21,031 nucleotides of DNA from Isoetes engelmannii (taxonomy: Eukaryota > Streptophyta > Lycopodiopsida > Isoetales > Isoetaceae): assembly GCA_011763485.2 (NCBI GenBank), contig JAANSK020274379.1, positions 1-21,031 on the forward strand, written 5' to 3'. Positions 9,201 to 19,964 of this stretch are shown in pieces. Position numbers and translations under genes: made by a program. How positions within the stretch are numbered: position 1 is the stretch's first letter; the number at the start of each line of letters is the position of its first letter. The notes beneath the pieces are model-generated. The model saw only the letters and a program-made list of their open reading frames with translations. It ran no database searches and was not told where the DNA came from.

Positions 9201-12200
9201 TATGAATAATGCTGGGACACTTGCGCATGGTCCATTGTCACTTTCTACCTTCAGTCCCATCTGTTTCTGCAGACAATTGACATTGCATTGTGTTATGGAT
9301 AGGACACCTGCATAACGGGCTAATGTATTGGTTGAATCCTCAATCTTCATCAAAGTTTCAGCCGCAAAAATGGATTAGGGATGGCTTGCACGAAAATCTT
9401 CAGACATTTCTCAGGCCTGCAGACAATGAAGGGGGGTATTCTGTTATTGGTGATGAGGACCTAAACTGTTGGAAAGCACAGGCAGAAAGGTGGGCTCGAC
9501 TATTTGTTGTTGGACTGGTTCAAGAAACAGCTCAAGTGGATCTTCTGAAGGTACATATTAATTGCTCAAATATTTCATTTCTTTTGCTGACTGTTAAGTC
9601 TATGTGTATTTGTTGGGCATAGCTGGTCCAAGAATCTGCAGAGGGAGTTTACAACCGTGTATACATGTCCTCATTTGTTCCGACAAAGGTTTTACTTCTT
9701 TTTCAATGTCTTGTCAAAGAATGCGGCCCTTCGAACGACTCACTGACAGGGCTTTCAAGAATGAAGAAGCTGCTCAGTGGAATTATTCGCTCTGTTATGG
9801 TATTAAATAGAGCATATTACTTTTGGGGTTGTATATAATATAAGTATTTTGGTTTTAAATTTCTAGATTGTTATTCTGTTAAGCTTTAATTTTTGGGTCA
9901 TTAAAGTACAGCTATACAGGGCGAGCTTGTATCACATGCTGAAGCATCCTTGAAGGCCCTTTGGGATTACCCATACTGTGGGCCAATGATATTGCCTGGT
10001 GACATTACGGGGAAACTGGGAGGCCGAAGCCAACGTCGGCTTCCACATGGGGCAGCTTCTTCTGTTTTACAATTGGTATAATAGTTCTGTATCCAAATCT
10101 GGCTTCTCCAATATGATTGTATTTATGGTTGGACTGTAAACATGAGTTAGCATCCTTTATTATGCAAGGAATACAAGATCTAGTATTACTACAGATGGAA
10201 TATTGTATCTGTCAAAATTTACTCTGTACTATTTCCATGTTTATTGTTTATTTATATGACATGGCACGTTTGTGCCTGTGTGGCCCCTCTTCATATAAAG
10301 GCCCGCATCCTCATTAGCCACTGCTTGTGTATTGTGTTTGCATGAAGATGATGTATTTAACCGGCTGGAAAAGCCCCAGCTGTGGCAGTACATATAGAAT
10401 GGGAATGAATGTATGCCTATCTGACAGAAAGTTACTTCAAATCTGCTTCCACATCATTGGTCGAGGCTAGACCATCCCTTCTAACAGAAAATGAGCATCA
10501 ACCCTCCAGTCAAGACCTAAAGCGTTGAATGATCTTCAAACAGTTTTATTTGAATGTGGAACTACATGTGTTCCATTTTTATTTTGAACTACACGTATGC
10601 CATGTATGTGAAGAAGAAATGTACGCGGCAAAGTTGGCTGATTGTGAAGGGAGCACATTTGGCAAAATTATGCAGAGGAAAGTGGATTTGACACTAATGA
10701 GTGTTATAATAGATGGCAAGATGTCTTTCAAACTCTGCCATGTGGGTTAACCCTTCGCACGTTGACCAGTAATGTCTTAAGGGGGCCCACAACCAACTTA
10801 CCAACTGTCTTCTATCTTACTCCAGCAAGATACCAAGCTGCAATGCCAAATGTCTCAAGCTCCTACTAAAATGGGTAACATTTCTTGACGCTGCCACTAA
10901 TTGTCTTGCAGTCCAGGAAAATGAACCTGAGGTCCATGAAAATCTTCCTGAGGAAGTATGTCTTAGCAATTGCTAACTGCATTAGAAGCAAATTCATTTG
11001 TTTCCTCTTTGATGCCTCCTTATTTGCAAAATCTCTTTTGGCCAATCTACCAACCCTAAAGTTAAGACGATGAAAGCATTCGTTTTAAGGAGAGAAATTC
11101 AGTAATCTGAACTGCAATCTATATTTATGACTAGACTAAATGCAGCACCAAGTTCAGATCAATGAGGTGGCTCCTAGGTTGTGAGAAGCGCTAGATATCA
11201 GGCGTCTGTTAAAGCCCACATTCCAATTCTGCTTTCTTCAAATGAGTCCGTTCTTTGCTTGCTCCTAGTTCTATCTGTCTTGTTCCTTGCTCTGTGTCTT
11301 ATAGCTCTTGCTGCCTGGATGCTGAAAGCTAGTAGGTAGGTCAATTTACTTGATAGTGGCGAGGCCAGAGTTTTCAGTTCGCATGTTGAGTCAGTTATGC
11401 AGCATCAGATTGTTGCTTTTGAAGGCAGCTACATGAAGGGATCCAAAAAGCAGCAACTCTTATTCTAAGCACAATACATGCACACGAATTTGTTTCATCC
11501 ATGAGCAGGGCATACTCCATTTGCAGCATTGTATCGCACATGAATAGTTGAGAGATGGATTTACTAAACCACAGATTGCCCAAAGTTTAAGTTTATGATT
11601 ATTGGGTTGGCTTTAGTTTTTAAGGAACTACAGGGGGAGAAAGGATGAGTTCATTCAAGTCCTGATTCTAGGTGGACGTTTCAAGTAAAAGTCTACTATG
11701 ACATGGCATGTGTTGATATAGTGCCTCATTATATATGGGCCCGCATTCTGATTATTTAGTGGCTTTCTGTTAGTGTTTGACACCTAGATACTTTTGTGTT
11801 TTCCTTTCATAAGGAAGGAAGGAAGGAAGGATTAACGTCTACGAGAGGCCATTTGGGTCTATGAGACCAATTATACAGCAATCATGTACAGAGCAGGGCT
11901 TGATTGGAGCCAAAATCTTGCAAACATAAATTTGAATTTTCAACAAGTTGGGACTGATAAGGATCAGTTTCGTTCTTGTGTTTTCCTTTCATATAGCATA
12001 AAGAAAGAATGAAAGAAAGAAAGAAAGATTACGTTAAGGTCTACGAGAGACCACTTGGGTCTATGAGACCAATTATACAGCTATCATGTACAGAGCAGGG
12101 TTTGATTGGATTTGAAATATTAGAAACATAAATCTGAGAATATTTCAACAAGTTGGCACTGTTAAGGATCAGTTCCGAGCTGTGATTGCAAGTTTACAGA

Positions 12201-15200
12201 TTGAAACTATTTATTATTGGGAGCAGCTTCATTATAGCTATGTAGAAGCTATTGGTGTTTTCATCTTTGTCTTCCACACAATGGTTGTGGGGTACTAATA
12301 CTCTAATCTGGCAGGTTTTAGCTGTGGAGGTCATTTCAGAGTGTGTAGTTTTCTGTTTCCAATCTCAAAACGACGAGCTTCCTGAATATATTTCAAAGTT
12401 TTTCCGTTATCTCGTGCTGGAGGTTGTCATGAAGCCAAAGACTCAGAAGGTAGGTCATTTGAGGCATCTTGTAGAGTAGATTTGTTTCCAACCAAATTTT
12501 GCAAAGTAAATTAACATTTGCTTCCTTTTGAACTCGCAGATTGGAGATGAGTTCCGATTGGCGGAATATGAGGCCTTAGCTTCTGTTTTGGAGGCGTTAG
12601 CATCTATAGGGAATCAAGTTGAACTCAAGAAGCTCCAAAGTGTCATTAATGATACGAATCATCATGTTTCCTTGATTCCTTCTTGCATGGACAAGGGGGT
12701 GTTTGATTCCCTGGTGGGCATTATTGAAAGTGACATAGACAATATTATAAAGTTTGGGGGACTAGCTAGAAGTCGTTGGCCAGTACTGTTGCTTCATAAG
12801 GTATTCTCGATCAAGCCGATAATGCATATGTATCATGTGTTAAATGAGCTCTGATCAAACACTTTCTTCTTCACAATATTGCAAGTGGCGTTGCCTAGAT
12901 GCGATTTTGTCACTTCCAAACTCTTCGAAAGGTGCTTGTTGGCAGGAGGATACAACGGTGAATTGCCCTTCATTAATTTCTGAAACAACTCTCTATCGCA
13001 TATTAGAAGACGCTTTATCTAGGTAAACGGTATTGGACATATCGTGTATTTGTTGTTCCCAGCTGCCAACTATCATTTAATAGCAGTGCTTTGGTTGCAC
13101 GTGTTTGCATCATAATAATCGATCTCTTGTATCAGTTTGGAAAGTGCAGGTGCAGAAGACGTGCTGCCACTTTTGAGATGTCTTAGAAAAGTGTTTTACT
13201 TCAGAATACTGGATTACCACAAACTTTCTGATATTCAACCACACATGGAGGTTTGTGTACGATATTAGCAATGAAAATAATGTATGGCTTATATCTGTAC
13301 AGAAATGTCACTGAATGTCTAAACTTCAAAATGCATTGCTTTTTTATGAATTATTGCATGATGTTGGTTTAATACAACGAAGTTATAAGGCAAGTGATGA
13401 CTATGAATCGGGGGTTCCAAACATATAGTCCACTGCTATTTCCAGCACTGCAAAGTCCAATACTAGAAAGGCGATGCCTATACCTTGTTACTGAGGCATA
13501 TTGATCTGGCTCAATGCTAAATTGTGACACACATATTTTGTCATTGAGGCAATCTTATTTCATATTTTGCAATATCACTTGAATGGATCTCTGATAGTAG
13601 CTTGGATCATAAAGTCTCCTCAAAGTTGGTGAACATACAAAGCCGCACATGTTGATTATACATTTTTATGAATTGCTGCGATATGCTTTGCCTATCATGG
13701 GATGCCTGGATGCAAGACCTCGACAGAAGGTGGTTGTCCTGAGATTGAGCCTTGTGTTTAGAGGTTTGAGCCATCAAACTGATAATTAGTTTAAACACTC
13801 ATTTGACACCAACAACCTTTTATCCTGCACATCAAGGCGTGCGACTTCTTACCTCAACAGGAGCACTACTAAGAGTCACACTTGAAGAGATCTGGGGGCT
13901 TACCCTACAGCATTATGAATTGGAGGAGCAAGTTCTGAGCATCCTTCAACCATATCCTGCATATGTCTGCCCCAAAACCATATGCAGCATCTAGGCTAGT
14001 CATATTATTAAAGGAGGAGTTAGAGTGAGAGTTTCATAACTTTTAACATTGGTCTTAGCCACGTCATATTTAAGAGACTGGCTCATGAACAACCACAATT
14101 CAGTTTAGCAAGTGTAAAGCACAATATGATTATAAGATGATTTCCTGATTCCATATCCAGATATCTGTGACTAAAAGGGTTTGTACTTGCATCATTTTAG
14201 CTGATATGGAGACTTGTACGCTCTGCATGGGCATTGATTGCTGACTGTAGTAAGCGCAAGGTGGCACCAATTGCAGCATTTTTGTCAGCTGTTTTGCACC
14301 CTGAAGTTTTTAAGGATGTGAAGCTGCACGACTGTTCTGGCCCTTTGAAATGGGTAATACACCAATGTTCTTTTCGTTTGCGGGTGTCTTTTCTTATTTG
14401 AAGTCATGTTTGTTTCTGTCATCCAGAGTTGGCTATAACATGTGTTAATTCTTTGGCAGCTTGTATATAGACTGATAGAATTGGGTTGTCGAAGCCCTCG
14501 TACAATGCGTTTGACGACACTACAGTTAACTGGCTTGTGGCTCAAGTTTCCTGCAACGATTCCATTTTACGTTAAAGAAATAATACAATTGTCGCTGCAT
14601 GGAGGAGGTAAAGCTGTAAAATTAAGGCAAGGTAATTTTGTCCAGATGACTTCATTACTTTGATCTTTTACAGATCTGGTAGATGAAGAGTTGGACGGGG
14701 AACTGCTTGAGGGTGGAACGGCTGCAAAAGAATACTTTGAGTTGATGAAAAGTACTGACCCAGAGTTAACCGAGGTGACCATCTTTCCGTTTTGCCCATC
14801 TTATAGGTCATATGTAAAAATTTTAAATTTATCGGTTTCTATATGCAGGCATTTACTAACTCGGAAGTATATGTAAGGGTAGCAGTTGCAGTTATGATTG
14901 ACAAACTTGCAAGCAATGTTGAGGGTTTGCAGGAATCATTATCTAATGCAAACATGGAGACCACTCTGGTCTCTCAAAATTGTGGACAAATTCTTCTCCT
15001 TGAACTCCTTAAAGCAGTGGTAATTTCTGGCCTTCCATTGTACCATCGCGTTTTTTGTCATCATAAGGTTAATACTTATATTCTATTCTTTGAACTCTGT
15101 CTCCTAAGCAGGTTGATGACCCAGATTTATCAAAAGAGCTTTACAAGAAGAAGAGTGCTGTAAGTCTTAGCATTTGAAAGGCAACTTTGTGACAGGGTAG

Positions 15201-18200
15201 GATTCATCCATCTTGTGTTTCAGATTCATAGACGAAAAGTACGAGCATGGCAAATGCTTTGTATTCTCTCACGGTTTGCAGTTGCGGCTATGCTTCCTGA
15301 GCTTCTTCCATTGCTTGAACTATGTCTCTATGTAAGTGTTGTACATTTGAATCAGAACATTGGCAATCACATGAATTCTTACTTTTCCTGTCTGTTTTAC
15401 AGAAGAATAATATGCCTTCTGTACGGCAGTATATTGAAATGTTTGCCATTCAGATATATCTACGGTTTCCAAATTTGGTAAGATTATATAATGATGTGTG
15501 ATAAAGTGTTTTCGTAGTGGATGAGTCTTTTCTATATTGCAAGTTAGTGGATTCGTTTTCTAAATATCTCGAAGTAACCTCAGAACAATTAGCTATAACA
15601 TTCCTTTCTAGAATGGTAGGTTCTGCGTCCAGAATTTCAAGGCCAATATAACCCACTGGCCAAGAGACCCTCAAATCAGTTCATCGTATATGCATATTAT
15701 ATATTTCGTCTCAACCACCTCGCTTTCATCTTTAGGAACATTAAGGAGCAAACAAAACTTGGTACCTGGTACATTTTTTGGAAAATTTGTTTTGTGCCAC
15801 TGACTTGTTGGCTGTTATTTAGAATTTCTCTTTTTTTCTTTCCTCTTCAAAGTACCTTAGACGTTTTAGGAATGTGATATCTCTATTGATCTTCACCACA
15901 AATAAATATAGTGAAAGAGCTTTGAGGTCAGGCAACACCAACGTTCATAGGAAGGCAATCTTTTACAGTTTGTATTCTGTACTGGGTAACTGCTGTGTGT
16001 ACTGGACAAATTAATTAATTGTTATCTTGTTGCAGGTAATTGACCATTTGCTAACGTTCCTGCGCAACCATAATCTCAAGCCACAGGTCTTATTTTACTA
16101 TACTTCCTGTAACTACTTTGGAACAATTCTAATAGTGTTATATGTGCAGGCTCTGTCCTCGTATGTTTTTATATCAGCAAAGGTGCTCTTGCATGTTACT
16201 TCAGATTGTCTGCAGGAGTCTATGTTGTCAGAAATTCTTCCGGCTATTTTACCACATATGACAACCCACCATCACAGCCTCCGTTGTTTTACCCAGGTAC
16301 AATGATTTTCGATTTTAGAAGACCGAATCTTTATTTCTGAATTGTCCTTCGTGCTGTAGGTTCTTATTCACCAGATCTTAGAGCGTTTCTATGTTAATAA
16401 TATGCCTCCAGATATGTGTTCAAACGATTTTCTGGAAAGAAAGTGTTTGACATCTCTTGCCGATTACCTTTCAGAAAACATGGACTTTGCAAGGTTTGCC
16501 GTCAATACTGAAATATATGTATTACAGTTTTAATAATATAAGCTCTCGTATGCAAGGCCTGTGCTTATTGTACTAAACAAGTGCAATTGTCTTTGAGGCG
16601 AGTATATGGCTGCCAATCTGATGTTTTGTTTTTGTTCAGAATTAGACTCTCGATAAGTGCAATGATTGATAATTTTGATCCATCCCTTGGATCAAAGCCA
16701 AGAGGAATATTTTGTGACAACACAGGTGATCCCGCAAAGGTATGCCATAGTTAAATAAGTAGCAGGTTTTTTATAATTGAGGTAGTGTTTTTTCGGGGGA
16801 CTATATATTGCGCCATTTGACAGGCTTTAGAAGCACGGCCTTTTGAATGCGTTCCGGCAGCAATTGTGGATGAGCTCACAGATTTCCTCAATGTAAGTTG
16901 GCAGTCATTGACAAATCAAAGACATAATTGATTTATGTAAGGTATCATGATGTCTCAAATGCTGAATGCTGATGTTTCCTCTTTTGATGTTGCTGTAAAA
17001 TATAATTAACTATTCAGAATTGTGTTAGACCGACCATGAAAATGAATTCCATATTTCATGTTGCAAGGGTAATAACTTCTGAAGGGCTGCAATAAATGTT
17101 GTCAAGAGAAGCCAATATGATGTGTAGATGGAACCTTGAACTCATGCATGTCTACCGTACATATGTACCACGTAATGTCTAAGCAAATTGATTTTCTTAA
17201 GAATGGTATTTCAGGAAGCTAGAGAAGGGCTAAGAGAGTCTGTGGCGGCAGACGCTGTGATTCTGAGTGCAGAGGCATTAAAAAATAAGAATGATCCGTC
17301 TATGCCAAATGGACAACTGAAACAATCGAAAGATGCACAGGAGGCCATCTGGGACTATCAAAGAAAAATAACCCCTATAAGTGCATCACTTTGTGAAACT
17401 GTACATGGAAGCAACAAGTATTCTTTAGTTCAAGGTCCAATTTATCTGTTTTGTGCTCCTTGTGGGTGGTTCAAGTCAGCTGTAACCTCTGGAAAGTTTC
17501 CGTGCAGACATAAATGACATGGATCTTCTACTCAAAACCGTAAATTTACGTATGAAACAGATATCCACAAATCAAGGTTCCCGCCAAGATTTGATTGTTG
17601 TGGCTTCTTTGCTAGATCGTATTCCAAATCTTGCTGGATTGACAAGAACATGTGAAGTATGTTTCAAATGTGATACTTTTATCCAATTTTTGTTTTTACT
17701 GATATACAGCTGTCCTGTAATAGGTCTTCCAAGCTGCATGTCTGATTGTGCATGATGCCCGTATTCTGGAGGATAGGCAATTTAAGCTGATAAGGTACAA
17801 TCACATATTTTTTCTAGTACTTAAACAGGTTATCTTAGATGTATCTTAATATGCAGTGTAACGGCGGAGCAATGGATTCCAGTCAAGGAAGTTCCAGTAT
17901 CTAGCCTCAAGCTGTTTCTCAAACAAAAGCGAAATGAAGGCTACACGCTGGTTGGTTTGGAACAAACTGCGAACAGCACGCCTCTAAATGAATATTCATT
18001 CCCCAAAAAAGTAGTAAGTGGCATTTGTCTTTATTTTCTCAAGTTGCTTTGTTTGAAAATGGAGATTTAACCAAGGGAGTATCACAGGTATTACTGTTGG
18101 GTAGAGAGAAGGAAGGTATTCCTGTGGAATTAATACAGGCACTAGATACATGTCTCGAAATTCCTCAGCTGGGTCTCATTCGATCACTGAATGTCCATGT

Positions 18201-18255
18201 CAGTGGTGGAATTGCGATTTGGGAGTACACAAGACAGCATTTAAAAGGTCACTGA
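3224..18255 (+). CDS. TRM3: tRNA (guanosine-2'-O-)-methyltransferase, Trm3/TARBP1 family (SpoU/SPOUT), 35 exons
   Basis: Predicted SAM-dependent 2'-O-methylation of G18 in the tRNA D-loop; this role is inferred from yeast Trm3 and human TARBP1. Join: 3224-3385, 3695-3800, 3969-4066, 4131-4609, 4905-5091, 5161-5460, 5545-5668, 5733-5867, 7189-7270, 8701-8969, 9033-9146, 9303-9550, 9623-9799, 9920-10075, 12315-12449, 12540-12800, 12886-13022, 13136-13250, 14201-14353, 14460-14607, 14674-14774, 14849-15019, 15112-15159, 15224-15331, 15403-15477, 16036-16086, 16150-16296, 16360-16493, 16640-16739, 16824-16892, 17215-17434, 17508-17656, 17724-17794, 17857-18013, 18088-18255. Every junction keeps frame and uses GT-AG. 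The total is 5,355 nt, giving 1,784 residues, within the range of long plant members and longer than human TARBP1 (about 1,620). The ATG at 3224 is the first after an in-frame TAG at 3212. There is no sign of decay: the gene looks functional. Exon boundaries are my own calls, without transcript support. Confidence 0.95.
5868..7188 (+). other. Intron 8 (1,321 bp)
   Basis: AT-rich, no coding potential recognised. It contains a diverged relative of the intron 14 duplicated block near 6096-6160 (a gaaagaaagaaag run followed by gtct and gagacca phrases) and an imperfect foldback at 6436-6565. A short pyrimidine-rich ctccctccctccctg run lies near 6848. Much of this intron is probably old transposon debris, but no family can be named. 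Confidence 0.8.
6436..6565. repeat. Imperfect inverted repeat (foldback) within intron 8
   Basis: The left arm at 6436-6479 (from gagactttccttcc to cctccattacat) pairs with the right arm at 6522-6565 (from gatgtaatggagg to aaggaagtttctc). An inner pairing of cttcatt with aatgaag closes the loop. The arms are about 44 bp with several mismatches. A transcript would fold into a long hairpin. Likely a MITE-like foldback remnant; a small-RNA precursor is possible but there is nothing specific to support it. Confidence 0.75.
7271..8700 (+). other. Intron 9 (1,430 bp)
   Basis: Bounded by CTTAG|gtatct at the left and the acceptor tgtattgcag at 8700; it is a phase 2 intron, and AG+A completes Arg. 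I see no gene, RNA or clear transposon terminus inside it. Composition is AT-rich, with stop codons frequent in all frames. Confidence 0.8.
10255..10340 (+). repeat. Dispersed repeat in intron 14, copy 1
   Basis: Resembles 11698-11779: both begin tatgacatggca, share gcccgcat followed by a similar ct-att stretch, and end near tgtgttt/gtgtttg. The similarity is clear at the ends and in the middle, with gaps. Element family unknown. Confidence 0.5.
11698..11779 (+). repeat. Dispersed repeat in intron 14, copy 2
   Basis: Diverged partner of 10255-10340, about 1.44 kb downstream in the same orientation, lying immediately before the tandem duplication at 11791. The pair may mark the edges of a larger old duplication or be two copies of one short element. 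Confidence 0.5.
11791..12177 (+). repeat. Direct duplication (about 182 and 205 bp) with embedded microsatellites
   Basis: Copy A (11791-11972) and copy B (11973-12177) lie head to tail. Both start with tgtgttttcctttcat and share tctatgagaccaattatac, catgtacagagcaggg and aaggatcagtt. At the same place copy A has an AAGG tetranucleotide run (about 11811-11830) and copy B an AAAG run (about 12001-12028). Overall identity is high enough for a single duplication event followed by drift. A third, weaker relative is at 6096-6160 in intron 8, so the block is probably a transposon-derived repeat. Confidence 0.9.
13251..14200 (+). other. Intron 18 (950 bp)
   Basis: Phase 0 intron from GAG|gtttgt to the acceptor catcattttag. 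A 63-codon open frame at 13803-13994 has no plausible splice borders in the right phase and no family resemblance, so I treat it as chance. Nothing else seen. Confidence 0.75.
15478..16035 (+). other. Intron 25 (558 bp)
   Basis: Phase 0 intron with donor TTTG|gtaaga and acceptor tcttgttgcag. AT-rich; no repeat, RNA gene or coding remnant recognised. Confidence 0.8.
16893..17214 (+). other. Intron 30 (322 bp)
   Basis: Phase 0 intron from CAAT|gtaagt to the acceptor ggtatttcag. AT-rich with nothing recognisable inside. Confidence 0.8.
17508..18255 (+). other. TRM3: Exons 32-35: SpoU (SPOUT) methyltransferase catalytic domain (residues 1604-1784)
   Basis: Motif 1 is [20 protein letters not shown] (1631-1650), with the conserved Asn1644, Gly1647 and Arg1650. 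Motif 2 is [12 protein letters not shown] (1730-1741), including Glu1738 and Gly1739. Motif 3 is [20 protein letters not shown] (1754-1773), with Ser1762 and Asn1764 of the SLNV signature. In this family these motifs build the deep trefoil knot that binds S-adenosylmethionine and the guanosine 2'-OH. All expected key residues are present, so the domain should be active. Motif 2 begins exactly at the exon 34/35 junction. The stop TGA is at 18253-18255; an alternative ending through a further exon at 18441-18574 is possible. Confidence 0.96.
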
Positions 18256-19286
18256 TATTTTCGACCTGCACTTTCTTTCAGGAGATGCCCATTTCTTTAT
18301 TGGCAGTCTGAAGAGAGCGTGTCTTTTCAATATCATATTTTTGAACCCATGTTGTGGTTAACGGTAGTCAATGGCCGTCGTGGTTTAATTCTTCACACCT
18401 TTAATTTGTAATTCTTTGATGTCCAATTATTATGTTGTAGAGAAACTGAGTGGGAAGAAGGCCAACGATCGAAAAACAAGAGTACAGCTTGGTCACAGAG
18501 GGAGTTTTGTTCCTATGTTGCAACTAATGTATTTGCAGATGTGGGTGGGACCATTCTTTGTAATTGGAAAGTAGAGGTAATAGTACAACATGGAAACAGG
18601 GTCGATTTTTTCGTCTCTGGTGCATTTGCGTTGCGACACGTGGCATTGCCAATAACCTGGAATGGAAGTCGGGTACCTTGATTCCGGAAGACAGCTTTGG
18701 CCGGTCACCTTCCTTTTTTCAACATTTTTTCAACAGGCTTTAACAGCTATAATTTATTGATATTCAAAGCTTAATCTTTGCTCTCTTCCTGCCCAGCCAC
18801 CCTTGCCCGTTCCACTTCTTTTGTCAAATCATAAAGTTAAGGAGGGCCAAATTTAGGCTCTTTTCACCCAATTTTAAAAGCTATAATAGTTCTATTCATG
18901 GTCACCTGATTTTTTGGCCTGGTCACATCATTTAGTTTGTCACATAATTTCACATTACACTAAATGTATTACAAAATCACTGAAACACAATGCACGTATA
19001 ATCAATTTTTCTTCATTTTTTCTTCAATCAAACCAAAGAACACACCATACGAATCTGAAATAGGGACAACAAGATCTCTGAATAAAACAAGGTAGAATGA
19101 GGCCAGAGAAGGGCAAATCTGTAAGCTCGAATCAGGAGCAGGGCACTTGCGTTTTTATAAGCACAAAACAAAAATTCCTAGGAATGTTCTGGCGAGGCCA
19201 GGCTATGGCGACGGAGGTCCTTGGGCTGGAACATCTGCTAAAGCTTCTGTAGACCTGCTCAAGCGTCTCCAGATCCGGCCAAACCC
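18256..19286 (+). other. 3' UTR and spacer downstream of the methyltransferase gene
   Basis: No convincing gene. The 3' UTR probably occupies the first few hundred bases. The only clean AATAAA I notice is at 19081, over 800 bp after the stop, so the poly(A) site cannot be fixed. A possible alternative last exon of the gene lies at 18441-18574. T-rich runs near 19005-19025 could be ordinary composition or, read on the minus strand, the A-rich tail of the LINE to the right; this is not decidable here. Confidence 0.5.
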
Positions 19287-19520
19287 CCTGAAATCCAGAT
19301 GCAAGAACTCCAAGAACTCCACGACAATCCCCTGAAATCCAGATGCAAGCACTCCAAGAACTCCACGAAAATCCCTTGAAATCCAGATGCAAGAACTCCA
19401 AGAACTACAAAAACTCCACGAAACTCCAAGAACTCCACGAAACTCCAAGAAACCCCAAGATACCTGAGCTTCAGCGACGGATTCACCACCGGAATGCAAG
19501 AACTCCAAGAAACCCCAAGA
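19287..19520. repeat. Minisatellite with 44-bp and 19-bp units
   Basis: Two 44-bp units (19287-19330 and 19331-19374) begin cctgaaatccagatgcaag and differ at few sites. A third unit begins at 19375 and is interrupted by a shorter repeat: aactccacgaaactccaag occurs perfectly at 19412-19430 and 19431-19449. A stray related phrase (caagaactccaagaaacccc) is at 19497-19516. Since 44 and 19 are not multiples of 3, the long open frames seen across it on both strands come from the repeat, not from a gene. Confidence 0.92.
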
Positions 19521-19964
19521 AAAACATCAAAAGTATGGCGATCCGCAAAAAAACTACCTGTGGCAACTCCTAAAGCATGCATAATAGCTCGGCTCACCGC
19601 CGCCAGCCCTTTTCAGGGCAAAAAGTTTCCCACGCGTCCTTTACCTATTACTATTCTTCCCAAAACGCTCATTGCCGCTGCAGCACGCCCATCTTTCTGC
19701 TTCCAGTTTTCACTTTCAGCTTCCTTTTGTTAATCCCACACAAACCCATATCAATAATCCGCAAAACGTCTTCGAGCTTGAACAAATCCTCCGACTCCAG
19801 CATTTTAATACAAATCTTCCTTGCTTCTCATACTTCGGTTCTACTTCCTTCTCCTTCTTCTGTACATGCCTTGTTGGAGACAGCGATACCCCACCACTCC
19901 ATCATCCCCTCAACTATGTCTGAACAAAGTGGCCGTCATCATCTACAATCCCCAGGAAGTCTCG
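19521..19964. other. Spacer between minisatellite and LINE coding remnant
   Basis: A C- and T-rich stretch without recognisable coding sequence. Overlapping plus-strand open frames here give low-complexity Ser/Phe/Pro-rich translations typical of pyrimidine-rich non-coding DNA. Part of it is probably the 3' UTR of the minus-strand LINE. Confidence 0.5.

Larger units (their letters stand above)
10076..12314 (+). other. Intron 14 (2,239 bp), repeat-rich
   Basis: The largest intron. It carries a related pair of segments at 10255-10340 and 11698-11779 and a direct duplication at 11791-12177 with embedded tetranucleotide runs. No protein-coding remnant is recognisable. A cryptic exon-like stretch at 10911-10954 has good borders but is 44 nt long and would break the frame between exons 14 and 15, both of which meet in phase 0. 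Confidence 0.8.
8701..13250 (+). other. TRM3: Exons 10-18 of the TRM3-like gene: central solenoid (residues 558-1095)
   Basis: The exons encode a helical, leucine-rich central region. Family-like stretches include [20 protein letters not shown] (exon 12), [20 protein letters not shown] (exon 14) and [11 protein letters not shown] (exon 17). Exon 10 ends in an acidic, probably disordered stretch ([12 protein letters not shown]). Exon 11 starts at 9033 after a 63-bp intron; exon 12 starts at 9303, because the competing acceptor at 9272 would hit a stop at once. Exon 14 uses the acceptor at 9919, not the one 8 nt upstream, which loses frame. Intron 16 ends in the weak acceptor attgcaag. Intron 14 is by far the largest of the gene (2,239 bp). 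Confidence 0.88.
14201..17434 (+). other. TRM3: Exons 19-31 of the TRM3-like gene: C-terminal solenoid and linker (residues 1096-1603)
   Basis: This block holds the best-conserved part of the helical region. Examples are [20 protein letters not shown] (exon 19), [19 protein letters not shown] (exon 25) and [11 protein letters not shown] (exon 27), all close to what TARBP1/Trm3 proteins show before the catalytic domain. Exons are small (48-220 nt). Exon 31 encodes a charged linker ending in YSLVQ; its donor is placed at 17435 (caag|gtccaa), because the earlier gtattc site gives a phase that runs into a stop in exon 32. Intron 26 (16087-16149) is only 63 bp and free of stops. Intron 25 is 558 bp and intron 30 is 322 bp. 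Confidence 0.9.

Noticed and set aside
10911-10954. Exon-like segment in intron 14 with a good acceptor (tgtcttgcag) and a GTATGT donor
   Set aside because: Its 44-nt length would break the frame between exons 14 and 15, and the translation has no family resemblance.
13803-13994. 63-codon open frame in intron 18
   Set aside because: No phase-compatible splice borders and no recognisable similarity; exons 18 and 19 already join in phase.
3224-18255. Treating the many separate open frames in this span as independent small genes
   Set aside because: They join through consistent GT-AG introns into one unbroken 1,784-residue protein ending in a SpoU domain.
19203-19597. Overlapping open frames of 90-112 codons on the minus strand and others on the plus strand
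   Set aside because: They are translations of the 44-bp minisatellite in several frames, with repetitive Trp/Ser/Phe/Leu-rich text and no domain.
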